A stretch of DNA of 64,000 nucleotides from Allomuricauda sp. (GTDB lineage: Bacteria; Bacteroidota; Bacteroidia; Flavobacteriales; Flavobacteriaceae). Numbering within the stretch: position 1 is the stretch's first letter; each line of letters starts with the position of its first letter. The stretch covers positions 1-64,000 of the forward strand of contig NZ_JANQLX010000015.1 in assembly GCF_028280385.1 (NCBI RefSeq), given 5' to 3'. The position numbers and the translations under genes are program-made. Positions 26,093-35,245 of this stretch are shown here, piece after piece. The notes below the pieces were generated by a model, which was given only the letters and a program-made list of their open reading frames with translations, was not told the origin of the DNA and made no database searches.

Positions 26093-27048
26093 TTTCCTAA
26101 ATGGAACAGGGCATCACCCTGGTTTACCACTGCTTGATGGTTGATACAAAACACCAGTCCGTCAAACGGCGCCTTGATTTTCTTGTTTTTTCTTGCATCC
26201 GTATCTGTTACCAATCCTATGATCTGGCCCTTTTTCACCAAACTGCCATTGATAACCTGGGGGATGAACATCCCCGCCCTGGGTGCCCGTATCCAACGGG
26301 TTTGGACAAGGTGCATGGATTTACGCTTTTTGGTGGCCGCTTTTTTGGATAACATCCCCAAATTGGCCAAAACATTGGTGACACCCAAGATACCCTCCTC
26401 TATACAGCTTTCATCGAAGCGCATGCTTTCACCAGCCTCAAAAACTATGGTCGGGATTCCCATTTTTAGAGCTGTTTTTCGAAACGAGCCTGCAATTAAA
26501 CGGGACGCAAAATACATAGGGGCATTAAAAGCTTCCGCCAACTGCTTGCTCCGATCATCCTCGGCCGAGTACCGTACTTGCGGAAAATTGTACCGCAGTC
26601 CGCCTCCTGTATGTAGGTCAATACCATAATCCACCTGGGGCAGGAGTTCTGAAGTAAAGGTGTACGCTATCCTGCTGGCCAGCGATCCGGTTTTTCTTCC
26701 GGGAAAACTTCGGTTTACATCCTTGCCATCAGGCACATCCCTGGAGAAATGGATAAACCCAAAAATATTGAGGATTGGGACTACAATTACAGCGCCCTTT
26801 TTTATGTGGAACATGTTTTCCTGAAGCATCCGTCTCATGGTTTCCACTCCGTTGATCTCATCGCCGTGAAGTCCGGCCTGCACCAACACGGTGGGACCTG
26901 GTTTTTTGGAGTTGAACACATGCACGGGTATATGGATCAAGGTGCCTGTTGGCAAGCGGGCGATGTTGATCTGCACCAGCTTGTTCTCTCCTGGGGCCAC
27001 AGACTCCCCGTTAATGTTTATGATCTTATTTTCTTCGTCGGTACCCAT
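26089..27048 (-). CDS. Succinylglutamate desuccinylase/aspartoacylase family zinc hydrolase
   Basis: From the ATG at 27048 the protein has about 319 residues. It is an M14-like zinc hydrolase with G-L-H-G-D-E-I-N-G (about 60-68) and the later I-D-L-H-T-G-G (about 142-148), giving the usual His, Glu and His zinc ligands; the Glu in F-E-A-G-E is the likely base. The C-terminal 80 residues form a barrel-hybrid-like domain (A-P-R-A-G-M-F to K-A-P-F-D-G). It overlaps the 3' end of rimK by 23 nt, so translation is coupled. In other bacteria this family is repeatedly paired with RimK; the substrate may be a glutamylated or acylated species, but this is inference. Confidence 0.9.
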   Translation of the reverse strand: MGTDEENKIININGESVAPGENKLVQINIARLPTGTLIHIPVHVFNSKKPGPTVLVQAGLHGDEINGVETMRRMLQENMFHIKKGAVIVVPILNIFGFIHFSRDVPDGKDVNRSFPGRKTGSLASRIAYTFTSELLPQVDYGIDLHTGGGLRYNFPQVRYSAEDDRSKQLAEAFNAPMYFASRLIAGSFRKTALKMGIPTIVFEAGESMRFDESCIEEGILGVTNVLANLGMLSKKAATKKRKSMHLVQTRWIRAPRAGMFIPQVINGSLVKKGQIIGLVTDTDARKNKKIKAPFDGLVFCINHQAVVNQGDALFHLGN

Positions 27049-27916
27049 TCTTTTCCACGTATTGAATGATGTGCTTGGCCACGTTAACCCCAGATGCCGC
27101 TTCAATGCCCTGCAAGCCAGGTGAAGCATTGACCTCGATGAGCACAGGTCCTTTTTTGGAACGCATCAAATCCACTCCGGCAACACCCAAACCCAAATAT
27201 TTTGTGGCATTCAAGGCTATAAATTGTTCTTTGGCCGTGGGTTTGATCGCGGTGGTATCCGCCCCGCGATGCACATTGGACCTAAAATCGTCCAGATCGC
27301 TCATGCGCTTCATGCTGGCCACTACCTTATTGCCCACCACAATGATCCTAATATCTTCCCCATTTGCCTCAGCAATGTAGCGCTGCAGCAAAATGCTGGT
27401 ATCCATTTTGTAAAAGGTATCTATTATGGATTTGGCCGACTTTTTTGATTCTGCCAAAATTACTCCCATGCCATGGGTGCCTTCCTGCAACTTGATAATC
27501 ACTGGGGGGCCGCCCAATAATTTAATCTGCTCTTCAATGTTGTCTGGGTTGATCGAGAAGACTGTCTCCGGAATGGGAATCCCTTTTCTGGCCATGATCT
27601 GCAGCGTTCGCACCTTATTTCTTGCCCTAGTAATGCCCAACGATCTTGCGGTACTAAAAACATTGTTCATTTCAAATTGCTTAACGATGGCCGCCCCGTG
27701 ACGGGTAACCTTGGCACCGATCCTTGGAATGATAGCATCAAATTCGTTGGTCACATTTTCGTCCCCCAAATAAATCTGGGGCCTACCCTCTCCCAATTTC
27801 ACCGAGCATTTGGTATGATCTATAAGTTCCACATAATGTCCTGCATTTTGTGCTTCCTCAACAATCCTTTTGGTAGAGTGCACATTGAGGCTTACGGATA
27901 AAATGGCAATGTCCAT
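27026..27916 (-). CDS. rimK: RimK-type ATP-grasp ligase (ribosomal protein S6--L-glutamate ligase)
   Basis: This 296-residue enzyme starts M-D-I-A-I-L-S-V-S (ATG at 27916; a start at 27943 is less likely). It has the ATP-grasp features: N-terminal preATP domain, K-L-Q-E-G-T-H-G-M-G-V (about 140-150), R-I-I-V-V-G-N-K-V (about 190) and the Mg site E-V-N-A-S-P-G-L-Q-G-I-E (about 268-279). RimK adds Glu residues to the C-terminus of ribosomal protein S6. The substrate here cannot be proven; related enzymes act on other small molecules. It forms an overlapping pair with a zinc hydrolase gene. Confidence 0.9.
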   Translation of the reverse strand: MDIAILSVSLNVHSTKRIVEEAQNAGHYVELIDHTKCSVKLGEGRPQIYLGDENVTNEFDAIIPRIGAKVTRHGAAIVKQFEMNNVFSTARSLGITRARNKVRTLQIMARKGIPIPETVFSINPDNIEEQIKLLGGPPVIIKLQEGTHGMGVILAESKKSAKSIIDTFYKMDTSILLQRYIAEANGEDIRIIVVGNKVVASMKRMSDLDDFRSNVHRGADTTAIKPTAKEQFIALNATKYLGLGVAGVDLMRSKKGPVLIEVNASPGLQGIEAASGVNVAKHIIQYVEKNGYRRRK

Positions 27917-28065
27917 TGCGTTTTGGTATGATGCTAAAATCAATGGTAATATCGGTTAAAATTCCCAGTTGTTGGAAAATAAACCACAATAAATCCTTCA
28001 TTTTGAGCGAATCAAGGAGGTTGGCTATAATCGGTCTAAATTAGCCGTTTAAGAATATTGAAAAC

Positions 28066-28096
28066 TTGTTAAAAACTCCATCGTGCCGTAAATTTG
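28066..28096 (+). promoter_or_regulatory. Promoter of the sdh operon
   Basis: TTG (28066-28068), 20 nt, then TAAATTTG (28089-28096) match the Bacteroidota -33/-7 consensus. The leader to the sdhC ATG would be about 12 nt. Confidence 0.65.
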
Positions 28097-28114
28097 TTAC
28101 TTAAACCAACGCTA

Positions 28115-28783
28115 ATGAGTGGATTGATAAAATCTTCGATTGCCCGCAAAGTAGTGATGGCACTTTCGGGTCTCTTTCTGGTAATTTTTCTGGTACTGCA
28201 CGTAACCATCAACCTAGCATCGGTATTTTCACCTGACTTTTTCAATGAAGCATCCCATTTTATGGGATACAATCCTTTGGTGCAATATATCATGCAGCCC
28301 ATTTTGATTGTCGGGGTCATTGTGCATTTTGTTATGGGCTTTTATTTAGAGCGGCAGAACAAACTGGCCCGTGGAGTAAACTATGTACAATATAAAGGAA
28401 GTGCCAATGCGCCATGGGTGTCAAGGAATATGATTTATTCCGGATTGGTGATCTTGGCCTTTTTGTTTTTGCATTTCTACGATTTTTGGATTCATGAAAT
28501 GACCTATAAATACATTGAGGTGAACCCGGAGGACCCAACCCGCTATTATGCGGAAACCGTAGAAAAATTTGAGCCGTTTTGGAGAACCATCATTTATGTG
28601 ATCTCCTTTGTGCTGTTGAGCCTCCACCTTTGGCATGGGTTTTCCTCCTCATTCCAGTCCATGGGAGTCAACAACAAATACACTCCAGGCATAAAATCCT
28701 TTACAAAAATATTTGCCGTGGTGGTTCCGTTGGCGTTTGTCTTTATAGCCCTCTACCATCACCTTAACCCAATAACACATTAA
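28115..28783 (+). CDS. sdhC: Succinate dehydrogenase cytochrome b subunit
   Basis: This 222-residue inner-membrane subunit anchors SdhAB and carries heme b. It starts at the ATG at 28115 (M-S-G-L-I-K-S). It has five hydrophobic helices, with conserved His residues in [24 protein letters not shown] and [13 protein letters not shown]. One large subunit in place of SdhC+SdhD is typical of type B (di-heme) enzymes of Bacteroidota. The sdhA gene follows after 2 nt. Confidence 0.95.
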   Translation: MSGLIKSSIARKVVMALSGLFLVIFLVLHVTINLASVFSPDFFNEASHFMGYNPLVQYIMQPILIVGVIVHFVMGFYLERQNKLARGVNYVQYKGSANAPWVSRNMIYSGLVILAFLFLHFYDFWIHEMTYKYIEVNPEDPTRYYAETVEKFEPFWRTIIYVISFVLLSLHLWHGFSSSFQSMGVNNKYTPGIKSFTKIFAVVVPLAFVFIALYHHLNPITH

Positions 28784-28785
28784 TT

Positions 28786-30789
28786 ATGGGCATATTGGAT
28801 TCTAAAATTCCATCCGGTCCATTGGCCGATAAATGGACCAAACATAAAAATGACATCAATCTGGTGAACCCTGCCAACAAGCGCAATATAGACGTGATTG
28901 TGGTAGGAACAGGTTTGGCAGGAGGTGCCGCTGCAGCCACCCTGGCCGAATTGGGTTATAATGTAAAAACGTTTTGTTATCAAGATTCTCCTCGAAGAGC
29001 ACACTCCATTGCTGCCCAAGGGGGTATCAATGCAGCTAAAAATTATCAGGGGGATGGAGACAGCCCCTACCGTTTATTTTACGACACCATCAAAGGTGGA
29101 GACTATCGCTCCCGTGAAGCCAACGTTTATCGATTGGCTGAAGAATCGGCCAATATCATTGATCAATGTGTGGCGCAAGGAGTCCCTTTTGCCCGTGAAT
29201 ATGGTGGTCTTTTGGACAACCGTTCTTTTGGAGGGGTTTTGGTGTCCCGGACATTTTATGCCAAAGGACAGACCGGCCAGCAGTTGCTCTTGGGAGCATA
29301 TGCCGCTATGAACCGACAGATCAACAGAGGGAAAATACAATCCTACAACCGTCATGAGATGATGGATCTCGTGCTTGTGGATGGTAAAGCCCGAGGTATC
29401 ATTGCCAGGGATTTGGTAAGTGGTGAAATCCAAAGACATGCTGCACATGCGGTGGTGCTCGCCACTGGAGGTTATGGAAATGTATTTTTCCTATCTACCA
29501 ATGCCATGGGCAGTAACGTAATGGCCGCTTGGCGTGCCCATAAAAAGGGTGCCTTTTTTGCCAATCCTTGCTATACGCAAATCCACCCTACCTGTATTCC
29601 GGTTTCCGGGGAGCATCAGTCCAAGTTGACGTTGATGTCCGAGTCCCTTAGAAACGATGGCCGTATTTGGGTGCCAAAACGCAAAGAGGATGCCGTGGCC
29701 ATCAGGGAAGGGAAATTGAAACCTACCCAGCTTTCGGAGGAAGAACGCGATTACTACTTGGAACGCAGGTATCCGGCATTCGGAAATTTGGTTCCACGTG
29801 ATGTGGCTTCCAGAGCTGCAAAAGAAAGATGTGATGCTGGGTTTGGCGTAAACAAAACTGGCGAGGCCGTTTACCTTGATTTTGCGGCAGCAATTGAAAG
29901 GTACGGTAAGGAAAAGGCCATGACCACCGGAATCAAAAATCCGGATAAGGAAACCATCACAAAACTGGGTGAGGAAATTATCGAGGCCAAGTACGGTAAC
30001 CTCTTCCAGATGTATGAAAAAATCGTGGATGAAAATCCATATAAAACCCCAATGATGATCTACCCGGCAGTGCATTATACCATGGGGGGACTTTGGGTGG
30101 ATTATAACCTGCAGACCACCATACCCGGATGCTATTGCGCCGGAGAGGCCAACTTTAGTGATCATGGTGCCAACCGCTTAGGGGCTTCGGCCTTGATGCA
30201 AGGTTTGGCCGATGGTTATTTTGTCCTGCCCTACACCATCGGGGATTATTTGTCCAATGACATTAGAACAGGTCCCATTTCAACGGATTCCCCAGAATTT
30301 GAAGCCGTGGAAAACGAGGTGAAAGGACGTTTGGATAAATTGATGTCGGGTGCTGGTATCCATTCTGTGGATTATTACCACAAAAAACTGGGCAAGATCA
30401 TGTGGAACAAATGTGGAATGTCAAGAAATGCCAAAGAGCTAGAAGAAGCCATTGGGGAAATTGCCGCTTTGCGAAAGGACTTCTGGGAAAACGTAAAGAT
30501 TCCTGGCACTGCGGAGTCAAAAAACCAAGAGCTTGAAAAAGCTGGGAGAGTGGCCGATTTCCTTGAATTGGGAGAATTGTTTGCCAAAGATGCGCTGCAT
30601 AGAAATGAATCCTGCGGCGGACATTTCCGCGAAGAATACCAAACCCCTGAAGGAGAGGCCTTAAGGGATGATGAGAACTTTAAATATGTGGCCGCATGGG
30701 AATTTAAGGGAGAACCCAAAGATGCCGTGCTTCACAAAGAGGATTTGGTTTATGAGAATATTGAATTAAAGACACGTTCATATAAATAG
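28786..30789 (+). CDS. sdhA: Succinate dehydrogenase flavoprotein subunit
   Basis: This 667-residue catalytic subunit oxidises succinate to fumarate (TCA cycle, complex II). It shows the FAD dinucleotide fold [10 protein letters not shown] (about 43-52), the flavinylated His in [11 protein letters not shown] (about 70-80), and active-site elements H-P-T-C-I-P and [10 protein letters not shown]. Its length is usual for type B enzymes. Between sdhA and sdhB lies an inserted four-helix-bundle gene. Confidence 0.97.
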   Translation: MGILDSKIPSGPLADKWTKHKNDINLVNPANKRNIDVIVVGTGLAGGAAAATLAELGYNVKTFCYQDSPRRAHSIAAQGGINAAKNYQGDGDSPYRLFYDTIKGGDYRSREANVYRLAEESANIIDQCVAQGVPFAREYGGLLDNRSFGGVLVSRTFYAKGQTGQQLLLGAYAAMNRQINRGKIQSYNRHEMMDLVLVDGKARGIIARDLVSGEIQRHAAHAVVLATGGYGNVFFLSTNAMGSNVMAAWRAHKKGAFFANPCYTQIHPTCIPVSGEHQSKLTLMSESLRNDGRIWVPKRKEDAVAIREGKLKPTQLSEEERDYYLERRYPAFGNLVPRDVASRAAKERCDAGFGVNKTGEAVYLDFAAAIERYGKEKAMTTGIKNPDKETITKLGEEIIEAKYGNLFQMYEKIVDENPYKTPMMIYPAVHYTMGGLWVDYNLQTTIPGCYCAGEANFSDHGANRLGASALMQGLADGYFVLPYTIGDYLSNDIRTGPISTDSPEFEAVENEVKGRLDKLMSGAGIHSVDYYHKKLGKIMWNKCGMSRNAKELEEAIGEIAALRKDFWENVKIPGTAESKNQELEKAGRVADFLELGELFAKDALHRNESCGGHFREEYQTPEGEALRDDENFKYVAAWEFKGEPKDAVLHKEDLVYENIELKTRSYK

Positions 30790-30804
30790 TTGTTGGGTTG
30801 TTGA

Positions 30805-30838
30805 GTTGATTGAGTTATTAAGTTGATTGAGTTATTAA
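30805..30838. repeat. 17-bp perfect tandem repeat upstream of the third fhb gene
   Basis: GTTGATTGAGTTATTAA occurs twice in a row, and the flanks (from about 30788 and to 30846) continue in degenerate GTTG/TTGAG units. The array fills the gap between the sdhA stop codon and the fhb start. A short related sequence in inverted orientation lies at 31237-31257. Confidence 0.85.
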
Positions 30839-30858
30839 GTTGCTGAGCAGGAGTTGAT

Positions 30859-31236
30859 GTGGGAAATTTAAGATCATTTGAAGAATTGGAATGTTGGAGA
30901 GCGGCGAGAATTCTTCGAAATTACGTGAAAAAAGAAATTGTTCCACTGATTCCCAAATCTGAACACTATGGCCTGATCAGTCAAATTAAAAGGTCTTCCA
31001 GGTCCATTGGCAATAATATTGCGGAGGGTTTTGGAAGATTCCACTATCAAGAAAACATTCAATTCTGTAGGATAGCCCGAGGTTCTCTTTGCGAGACCTT
31101 AGATCATGGAATTGTTGCTTTTGATGAACAATATATTTCAGAAGAAATGCTCAACGAACTAAGGAAATTACACAACAAAGTTTTGAAAATACTCAATGGG
31201 TACATCAAATATTTGAAGGAATCAAATTCGAAATAA
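30859..31236 (+). CDS. Four-helix-bundle protein (23S rRNA intervening-sequence family), copy 3
   Basis: This 125-residue protein starts with GTG after an AGGAG site 5 nt upstream; the ATG 2 nt earlier is in another frame and stops at once. It begins M-G-N-L-R-S-F-E-E-L and has S-R-S-I-G-N-N-I-A-E-G-F-G (about 50-62). It belongs to PF05635/TIGR02436, but is diverged from the other three copies. It splits sdhA from sdhB on the same strand. Unlike sdh genes, it has no known role in complex II, and its upstream side carries a 17-bp tandem repeat. Confidence 0.9.
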   Translation: MGNLRSFEELECWRAARILRNYVKKEIVPLIPKSEHYGLISQIKRSSRSIGNNIAEGFGRFHYQENIQFCRIARGSLCETLDHGIVAFDEQYISEEMLNELRKLHNKVLKILNGYIKYLKESNSK

Positions 31237-31269
31237 CCCATTAACATATAACTTAAGAATAGCGAAGCT

Positions 31270-32016
31270 ATGAAACTGACACTTAAAATTTGGAGACAAA
31301 AGGATGCCGAAACCAAAGGCCAAATCGTAGATTATACGCTGGATGGCGTTGAGGGCGATATGTCTTTTTTGGAAATGTTGGATATCCTCAATGAGGAACT
31401 GGTCTCAAAAGGAGAGGAACCTGTAGAGTTTGATCACGATTGTCGTGAAGGAATTTGCGGAACCTGCTCTTTGCAAATCAATGGAGAGCCCCATGGTCCG
31501 GACCGATTGATAACTACATGTCAGTTGCACATGCGCAAATTTAACGATGGAGATACCATCGTTATTGAGCCCTTTAGGGCCAAGGCTTTTCCAGTAGTGA
31601 AAGATTTAATCGTAGATCGCAGCGCATTTGACCGTATCCAACAGGCGGGTGGTTATATTTCAGTGAACACTTCCGGAAATACCGTGGATGCCAATGCCAT
31701 TCCCATTCGTAAGGAGGATGCAGACAAAGCCATGGATGCTGCTACCTGTATTGGTTGTGGCGCCTGTGTAGCGGCCTGTAAAAATGCCAGTGCCATGCTA
31801 TTTACCTCAGCCAAGGTATCCCAATTTGCATTGTTACCGCAAGGACAGGTAGAAGCGGCAGAACGTGTGGAAAATATGGTGCGCCAAATGGACCTTGAAG
31901 GGTTTGGCAACTGTACCAATACAGGAGCATGTGAAATAGAGTGCCCAAAGGGAATTTCTTTGGAGAACATTGCCAGAATGAACCGGGAGTACCTATCTGC
32001 CTCTATTAAGGGATAG
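31270..32016 (+). CDS. sdhB: Succinate dehydrogenase iron-sulfur subunit
   Basis: This 248-residue subunit transfers electrons from FAD to quinone. All three cluster motifs are present: C-R-E-G-I-C-G-T-C with the later T-T-C for [2Fe-2S] (about 57-80), [11 protein letters not shown] (about 160-170) and [11 protein letters not shown] (about 216-226) for the [4Fe-4S] and [3Fe-4S] clusters. It lies 33 nt after the fhb gene and ends at a strong terminator. Confidence 0.97.
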   Translation: MKLTLKIWRQKDAETKGQIVDYTLDGVEGDMSFLEMLDILNEELVSKGEEPVEFDHDCREGICGTCSLQINGEPHGPDRLITTCQLHMRKFNDGDTIVIEPFRAKAFPVVKDLIVDRSAFDRIQQAGGYISVNTSGNTVDANAIPIRKEDADKAMDAATCIGCGACVAACKNASAMLFTSAKVSQFALLPQGQVEAAERVENMVRQMDLEGFGNCTNTGACEIECPKGISLENIARMNREYLSASIKG

Positions 32017-32038
32017 TATTTTAATACATAAAAAACAA

Positions 32039-32070
32039 AACCCGAACACCAATAGGCGTTCGGGTTTTTT
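32039..32070 (+). terminator. Intrinsic terminator of the sdh operon
   Basis: AACCCGAACACC and GGCGTTCGGGTT form a stem of about 11 pairs with one mismatch around AATA, followed by six T. Confidence 0.85.
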
Positions 32071-32071
32071 G

Positions 32072-33022
32072 TTACTCAATTATTCTAAGGAGGTTGGCAT
32101 TTTCATCCCATAAAGCAATCCTCCCTTCGCTGCTCGTCGTTAGAATAAATTTACCATCAGGACTCCAGTCCACCCCCCACAGGTAATCTTCCGTAGATTC
32201 AGATTGTGCCAGCAGCTTGCCTTTTTTGGACCATACTCTAAGTGCATCACTGGCACTGGCCAATCTTCCGCCATCAGGGCTCCATCTAATATTCCTATAC
32301 TCTCCGGGACTTCCATCAATTGTTTTCAGCATATCTCCTCCCTCATTCCAAAACTGAAGTAGTTTGACTTCGGCCTTTTCTAAATCCCCATAGTCGCCAA
32401 CGGCAAAGAATTCACCAGAATTATGCCATTCAACACAAAGTAGAAATGTCTCCACTTTACGAGGCTCAAAGGCATTGATGGTATCCCCATGTTGTGTAAA
32501 AATTCCTATCTGCGTCCCAACCGTTACCATAATGTTTTTGGTTGGATGCCAATCCAATCCCGCAACACCCTTAACATCTGCGCGAAACCTGCTTATGCGT
32601 TTTCCATCCGGGGCATAAACAGAAACCATGTCCTCAAGTTCTGAAACCGCTAGCAATTCTCCAGTATGATTCCAGTCCAATGCCCTAAAACTTGATTCCA
32701 AATCTTGTAGATCTGTCCATTTTTCGTTTTGAAGGTCGAGTATTTTGGCTTTAAAAGTCCTCCCCTGTGTTATAACGGCCAAAAGGTGTTTGGTGGGATG
32801 CCACTTCAGACGGCTTAGTTGCACACCTTTAACCGGATACGTTTTCCATAGCTGAAAAGTCTTGGCATCAAATATTTTCAGGATATCTTGATTGCCCCCT
32901 GTTGCAAAATATTTTCCATCCTGACTCCAAGCTATGGTCCAAAGTGTTTTTTTGTCCGCTTGCTGGCTTGAGACATTGGATATCGCAAGAATCAAGAAAA
33001 TGGTGGTCAGGAGTTTTCCCAT
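32072..33022 (-). CDS. Periplasmic WD40-repeat protein
   Basis: This protein of 316 residues (ATG at 33022, M-G-K-L-L-T-T-I-F, a signal peptide ending near N-V-S-S-Q-Q) has six to seven WD40-type blades. Motifs include I-A-W-S-Q-D-G-K-Y-F, L-K-W-H-P-T-K-H and V-D-W-S-P-D-G-K-F, the H-P-T and S-P-D-G turns being typical. It forms a beta-propeller, presumably a binding scaffold. An ATG at 33052 is possible but makes the N-terminus less like a signal peptide. Confidence 0.85.
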   Translation of the reverse strand: MGKLLTTIFLILAISNVSSQQADKKTLWTIAWSQDGKYFATGGNQDILKIFDAKTFQLWKTYPVKGVQLSRLKWHPTKHLLAVITQGRTFKAKILDLQNEKWTDLQDLESSFRALDWNHTGELLAVSELEDMVSVYAPDGKRISRFRADVKGVAGLDWHPTKNIMVTVGTQIGIFTQHGDTINAFEPRKVETFLLCVEWHNSGEFFAVGDYGDLEKAEVKLLQFWNEGGDMLKTIDGSPGEYRNIRWSPDGGRLASASDALRVWSKKGKLLAQSESTEDYLWGVDWSPDGKFILTTSSEGRIALWDENANLLRIIE

Positions 33023-33035
33023 TTGAAAGACCTTA

Positions 33036-33137
33036 TTAAGAGGTAGATTCATTCACAATCCCATTTAACGACTTCAATAAATCTTTCGGCGCCTCTTCAC
33101 TTCCACGCTTTTCATTTTTACCAAGAGGGTATTTCAT
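33036..33137 (-). CDS. Possible 33-residue ORF
   Basis: The frame M-K-Y-P-L-G-K-N-E-K-R-G runs to T-S-stop in the gap between the YceI gene and the WD40 gene. It is charged, has no hydrophobic segment and resembles nothing I know. Codon use looks normal. It may be chance. Confidence 0.25.
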   Translation of the reverse strand: MKYPLGKNEKRGSEEAPKDLLKSLNGIVNESTS

Positions 33138-33181
33138 AGGGTTATTGTAGCGTCATGAGGAAAAAGACCATTGTCGAAAAT

Positions 33182-33766
33182 TCAACACCCTGGTTTGGTT
33201 ACGAGAACCACCTCAAACCCAATATCGTCAGATATGATATTTTCCTTTACGGTTCCCAGCAAACCTTGGGATTCATATTGTATTCCCCAGCGGGTTCTGT
33301 CTATAACAAAGTTAGTTTTAAAGACCTGGGTTGGGCCTTGTTTTTCAACACTCATCCTGAATTTTATGGGATGGGTTACCTCCTTAATGGTCAACTCTGC
33401 TTCAACACCTATTTCATTATAATCAACGTATTGGGCGTTAAGAATCTTCAATTGGGCCGCAGGATGGTTTTCCACATCGAAGAAATCCTCGTTTTTTAAA
33501 TGGGAAACCAGCATTTCATTGAACTTGCCATCGGTATTGACAATGGATTTCATGTCCGCCTCAAAATCGCCCCCCGCGACCCTGTCCCCGGTCCAATAAA
33601 AAGTGCCATTTGAAAACTTCACCGTGCCATAATGTTCATCCAACCGGAACAATTTGGAGCCTGTCCACTTGATAACGCTCTTTTCTGTATCAATATTTAT
33701 GGTACCTTGTCCATACATAAAGGCATTAAATCCAATGCCCACCGCTAATAAGATGATTTTTTTCAT
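33182..33766 (-). CDS. YceI family periplasmic protein
   Basis: The start at 33766 gives M-K-K-I-I-L-L-A-V-G with a signal peptide cut near Y-G-Q, so the mature protein is about 175 residues. The YceI fold, an eight-stranded lipocalin-like barrel that binds polyprenoids, is suggested by V-I-K-W-T-G-S-K-L-F (about 32-41), G-D-F-E-A-D-M-K-S-I and T-H-P-I-K-F. It has a clear -7 element 15 nt upstream. The regulator gene on the other side is divergent. Confidence 0.92.
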   Translation of the reverse strand: MKKIILLAVGIGFNAFMYGQGTINIDTEKSVIKWTGSKLFRLDEHYGTVKFSNGTFYWTGDRVAGGDFEADMKSIVNTDGKFNEMLVSHLKNEDFFDVENHPAAQLKILNAQYVDYNEIGVEAELTIKEVTHPIKFRMSVEKQGPTQVFKTNFVIDRTRWGIQYESQGLLGTVKENIISDDIGFEVVLVTKPGC

Positions 33767-33780
33767 TGTTTTGTTTTGGA

Positions 33781-33788
33781 CAAATCTA
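33781..33788 (-). promoter_or_regulatory. -7 element of the YceI gene
   Basis: On the minus strand TAGATTTG matches TAnnTTTG, 15 nt upstream of the YceI start. The expected -33 TTTG is not seen. Confidence 0.4.
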
Positions 33789-33874
33789 GGTTTGAGGGCC
33801 TTGGGAGAGGTGAATAAAATGTAAATGAAGTGCAAAAAATTGCAATTTTTTAAATTGACAGTAATCCAGCATAC

Positions 33875-34756
33875 ATGAAAGTTGTACTCTATGTATATAG
33901 CACCCTTTTCCTGATTGCACTTTCTTTTGCGGTACTCAAAAATGAGCCAAAAAACCAAGATGATACATTTTCAAACCGGGTAAAAATCGCGCTTAGAAAT
34001 ACGGGAAACACCTTGCTGTTGCAAAGTCGGGATTCCAGCTCCTTAGTATTGCCCGTATTACAAAACGGACCCCATAGTTTTCAGCTGACTTTTGAAATGG
34101 AGTTGCCCATAATACCCGACAGTTTAGTGGCTTCGGTAGAGCGAAATTTTAGGGCCATGAATCTGCCCAGCGACTATTTGGTGGAAGTGGTGGACTGCCA
34201 ACAGAAGGAAGTGAATTATAGCTATGCGGTATCAGATAATGAGGAACGAAACATTGTGCCCTGTTTGGGTAGAAATCTCCCCATGAATTGCTATTCCATT
34301 CATGTGATTTTCCCTAATCCTTCGGAAGTGAAAGAGTCCAAATTAAATGCGCCCTGGTACACATTGGTGGTGTTTGGCACGCTGGGAATAGGTCTGTTTT
34401 TCTTGGTAAGGCGAAGGGAAACCATGGAACCTCAAGATGCATTGTCCTATGTGCCCATTGACAATTATGCTTTCTACAAAGATCAGAATAAGCTGGTCAA
34501 GGACGGGACGGAGATCAAGTTAACCGCAAAGGAAACGGAATTGCTCAAAATATTTTCTGAAAACATAAACCAGGTGGTAAGCCGAGATCAATTGCTCAAA
34601 GAGGTTTGGGAAAACAAAGGTGTGTTCGTAGGGAGAAGCCTGGATACCTTTATCTCCAAATTGAGAAAGAAGTTCAAAGATGACGAACATATCAACTTGA
34701 ACAATGTACATGGAGTGGGATACAAGCTGGAAATTGTCAAGCAATCCCAACGATAA
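33875..34756 (+). CDS. Membrane-anchored winged-helix transcription factor (reverse ToxR-like)
   Basis: This 293-residue protein has a first hydrophobic segment (about 4-21), then an extracytoplasmic region of about 135 residues with two Cys (about 110 and 128), a second membrane helix (about 160-180, followed by V-R-R-R-E), and a C-terminal OmpR/PhoB-type winged helix (about 199-288: L-T-A-K-E-T-E-L-L, Q-L-L-K-E-V-W, R-S-L-D-T-F-I-S-K-L-R-K-K-F, G-V-G-Y-K). The order is reversed relative to ToxR or CadC. It presumably senses a periplasmic signal and binds DNA from the membrane. It diverges from yceI, a possible target. Confidence 0.8.
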   Translation: MKVVLYVYSTLFLIALSFAVLKNEPKNQDDTFSNRVKIALRNTGNTLLLQSRDSSSLVLPVLQNGPHSFQLTFEMELPIIPDSLVASVERNFRAMNLPSDYLVEVVDCQQKEVNYSYAVSDNEERNIVPCLGRNLPMNCYSIHVIFPNPSEVKESKLNAPWYTLVVFGTLGIGLFFLVRRRETMEPQDALSYVPIDNYAFYKDQNKLVKDGTEIKLTAKETELLKIFSENINQVVSRDQLLKEVWENKGVFVGRSLDTFISKLRKKFKDDEHINLNNVHGVGYKLEIVKQSQR

Positions 34757-34765
34757 CCTTAATAT

Positions 34766-35245
34766 ATGTCCCAAAACTACCCCAAAGAACGCATCAAGGT
34801 CCCAAGATTTAATGAGGAATCCGGGTTTTATACCACTCCGGAACGCTCCAAGATCATGGGAAAGATAAGGGGCAAAAACACCAAGCCTGAACTTGCTTTT
34901 AGAAAGGCCCTTTGGGCTGCTGGATATAGATATCGAATTGATTATAAAAAGTTGATCGGCAAACCTGATATTGTCCTGAACAAATACAAAACCGCCATTT
35001 TTATTGATGGGGAGTTTTGGCACGGACACAATTGGGAAGAACGCAAACAACGAATCAAAACCAACCGGGAATTTTGGATCCCAAAAATTGAAAGGAACAT
35101 ACAACGCGATGCCGAAGTGAATAACGGGCTAAAAATGCTGGGCTATACGGTTTTTAGGTTTTGGGAAAGTGAGGTAAAGAAAAATTTGGAAGAATGTCTT
35201 CAAACCGTAATTGATTCCCTGGAAAAAAAACATGTAGATGATTAG
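34766..35245 (+). CDS. Very-short-patch-repair-type endonuclease, Vsr-like
   Basis: This 159-residue protein has the Vsr fold: M-G-K-I-R-G-K-N-T-K-P-E-L-A-F-R (about 31-46), Y-R-Y-R-I (about 53-57), P-D-I-V-L (catalytic Asp, about 68) and I-D-G-E-F-W-H-G-H (about 79-87). In E. coli Vsr the last segment is G-C-F-W-H-H-H, with Cys ligands for a structural zinc; here the Cys are replaced. No cytosine methyltransferase lies nearby. It overlaps the next gene by 8 nt, so the two are translationally linked. Confidence 0.85.
   Translation: MSQNYPKERIKVPRFNEESGFYTTPERSKIMGKIRGKNTKPELAFRKALWAAGYRYRIDYKKLIGKPDIVLNKYKTAIFIDGEFWHGHNWEERKQRIKTNREFWIPKIERNIQRDAEVNNGLKMLGYTVFRFWESEVKKNLEECLQTVIDSLEKKHVDD

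Noticed and set aside
27944-28114. tRNA or other RNA gene between rimK and sdhC
   Set aside because: No cloverleaf or strong hairpins are visible; the region holds the sdh promoter.
34766-35245. Restriction-modification locus
   Set aside because: The Vsr-like gene has no methyltransferase or restriction endonuclease partner in the window.
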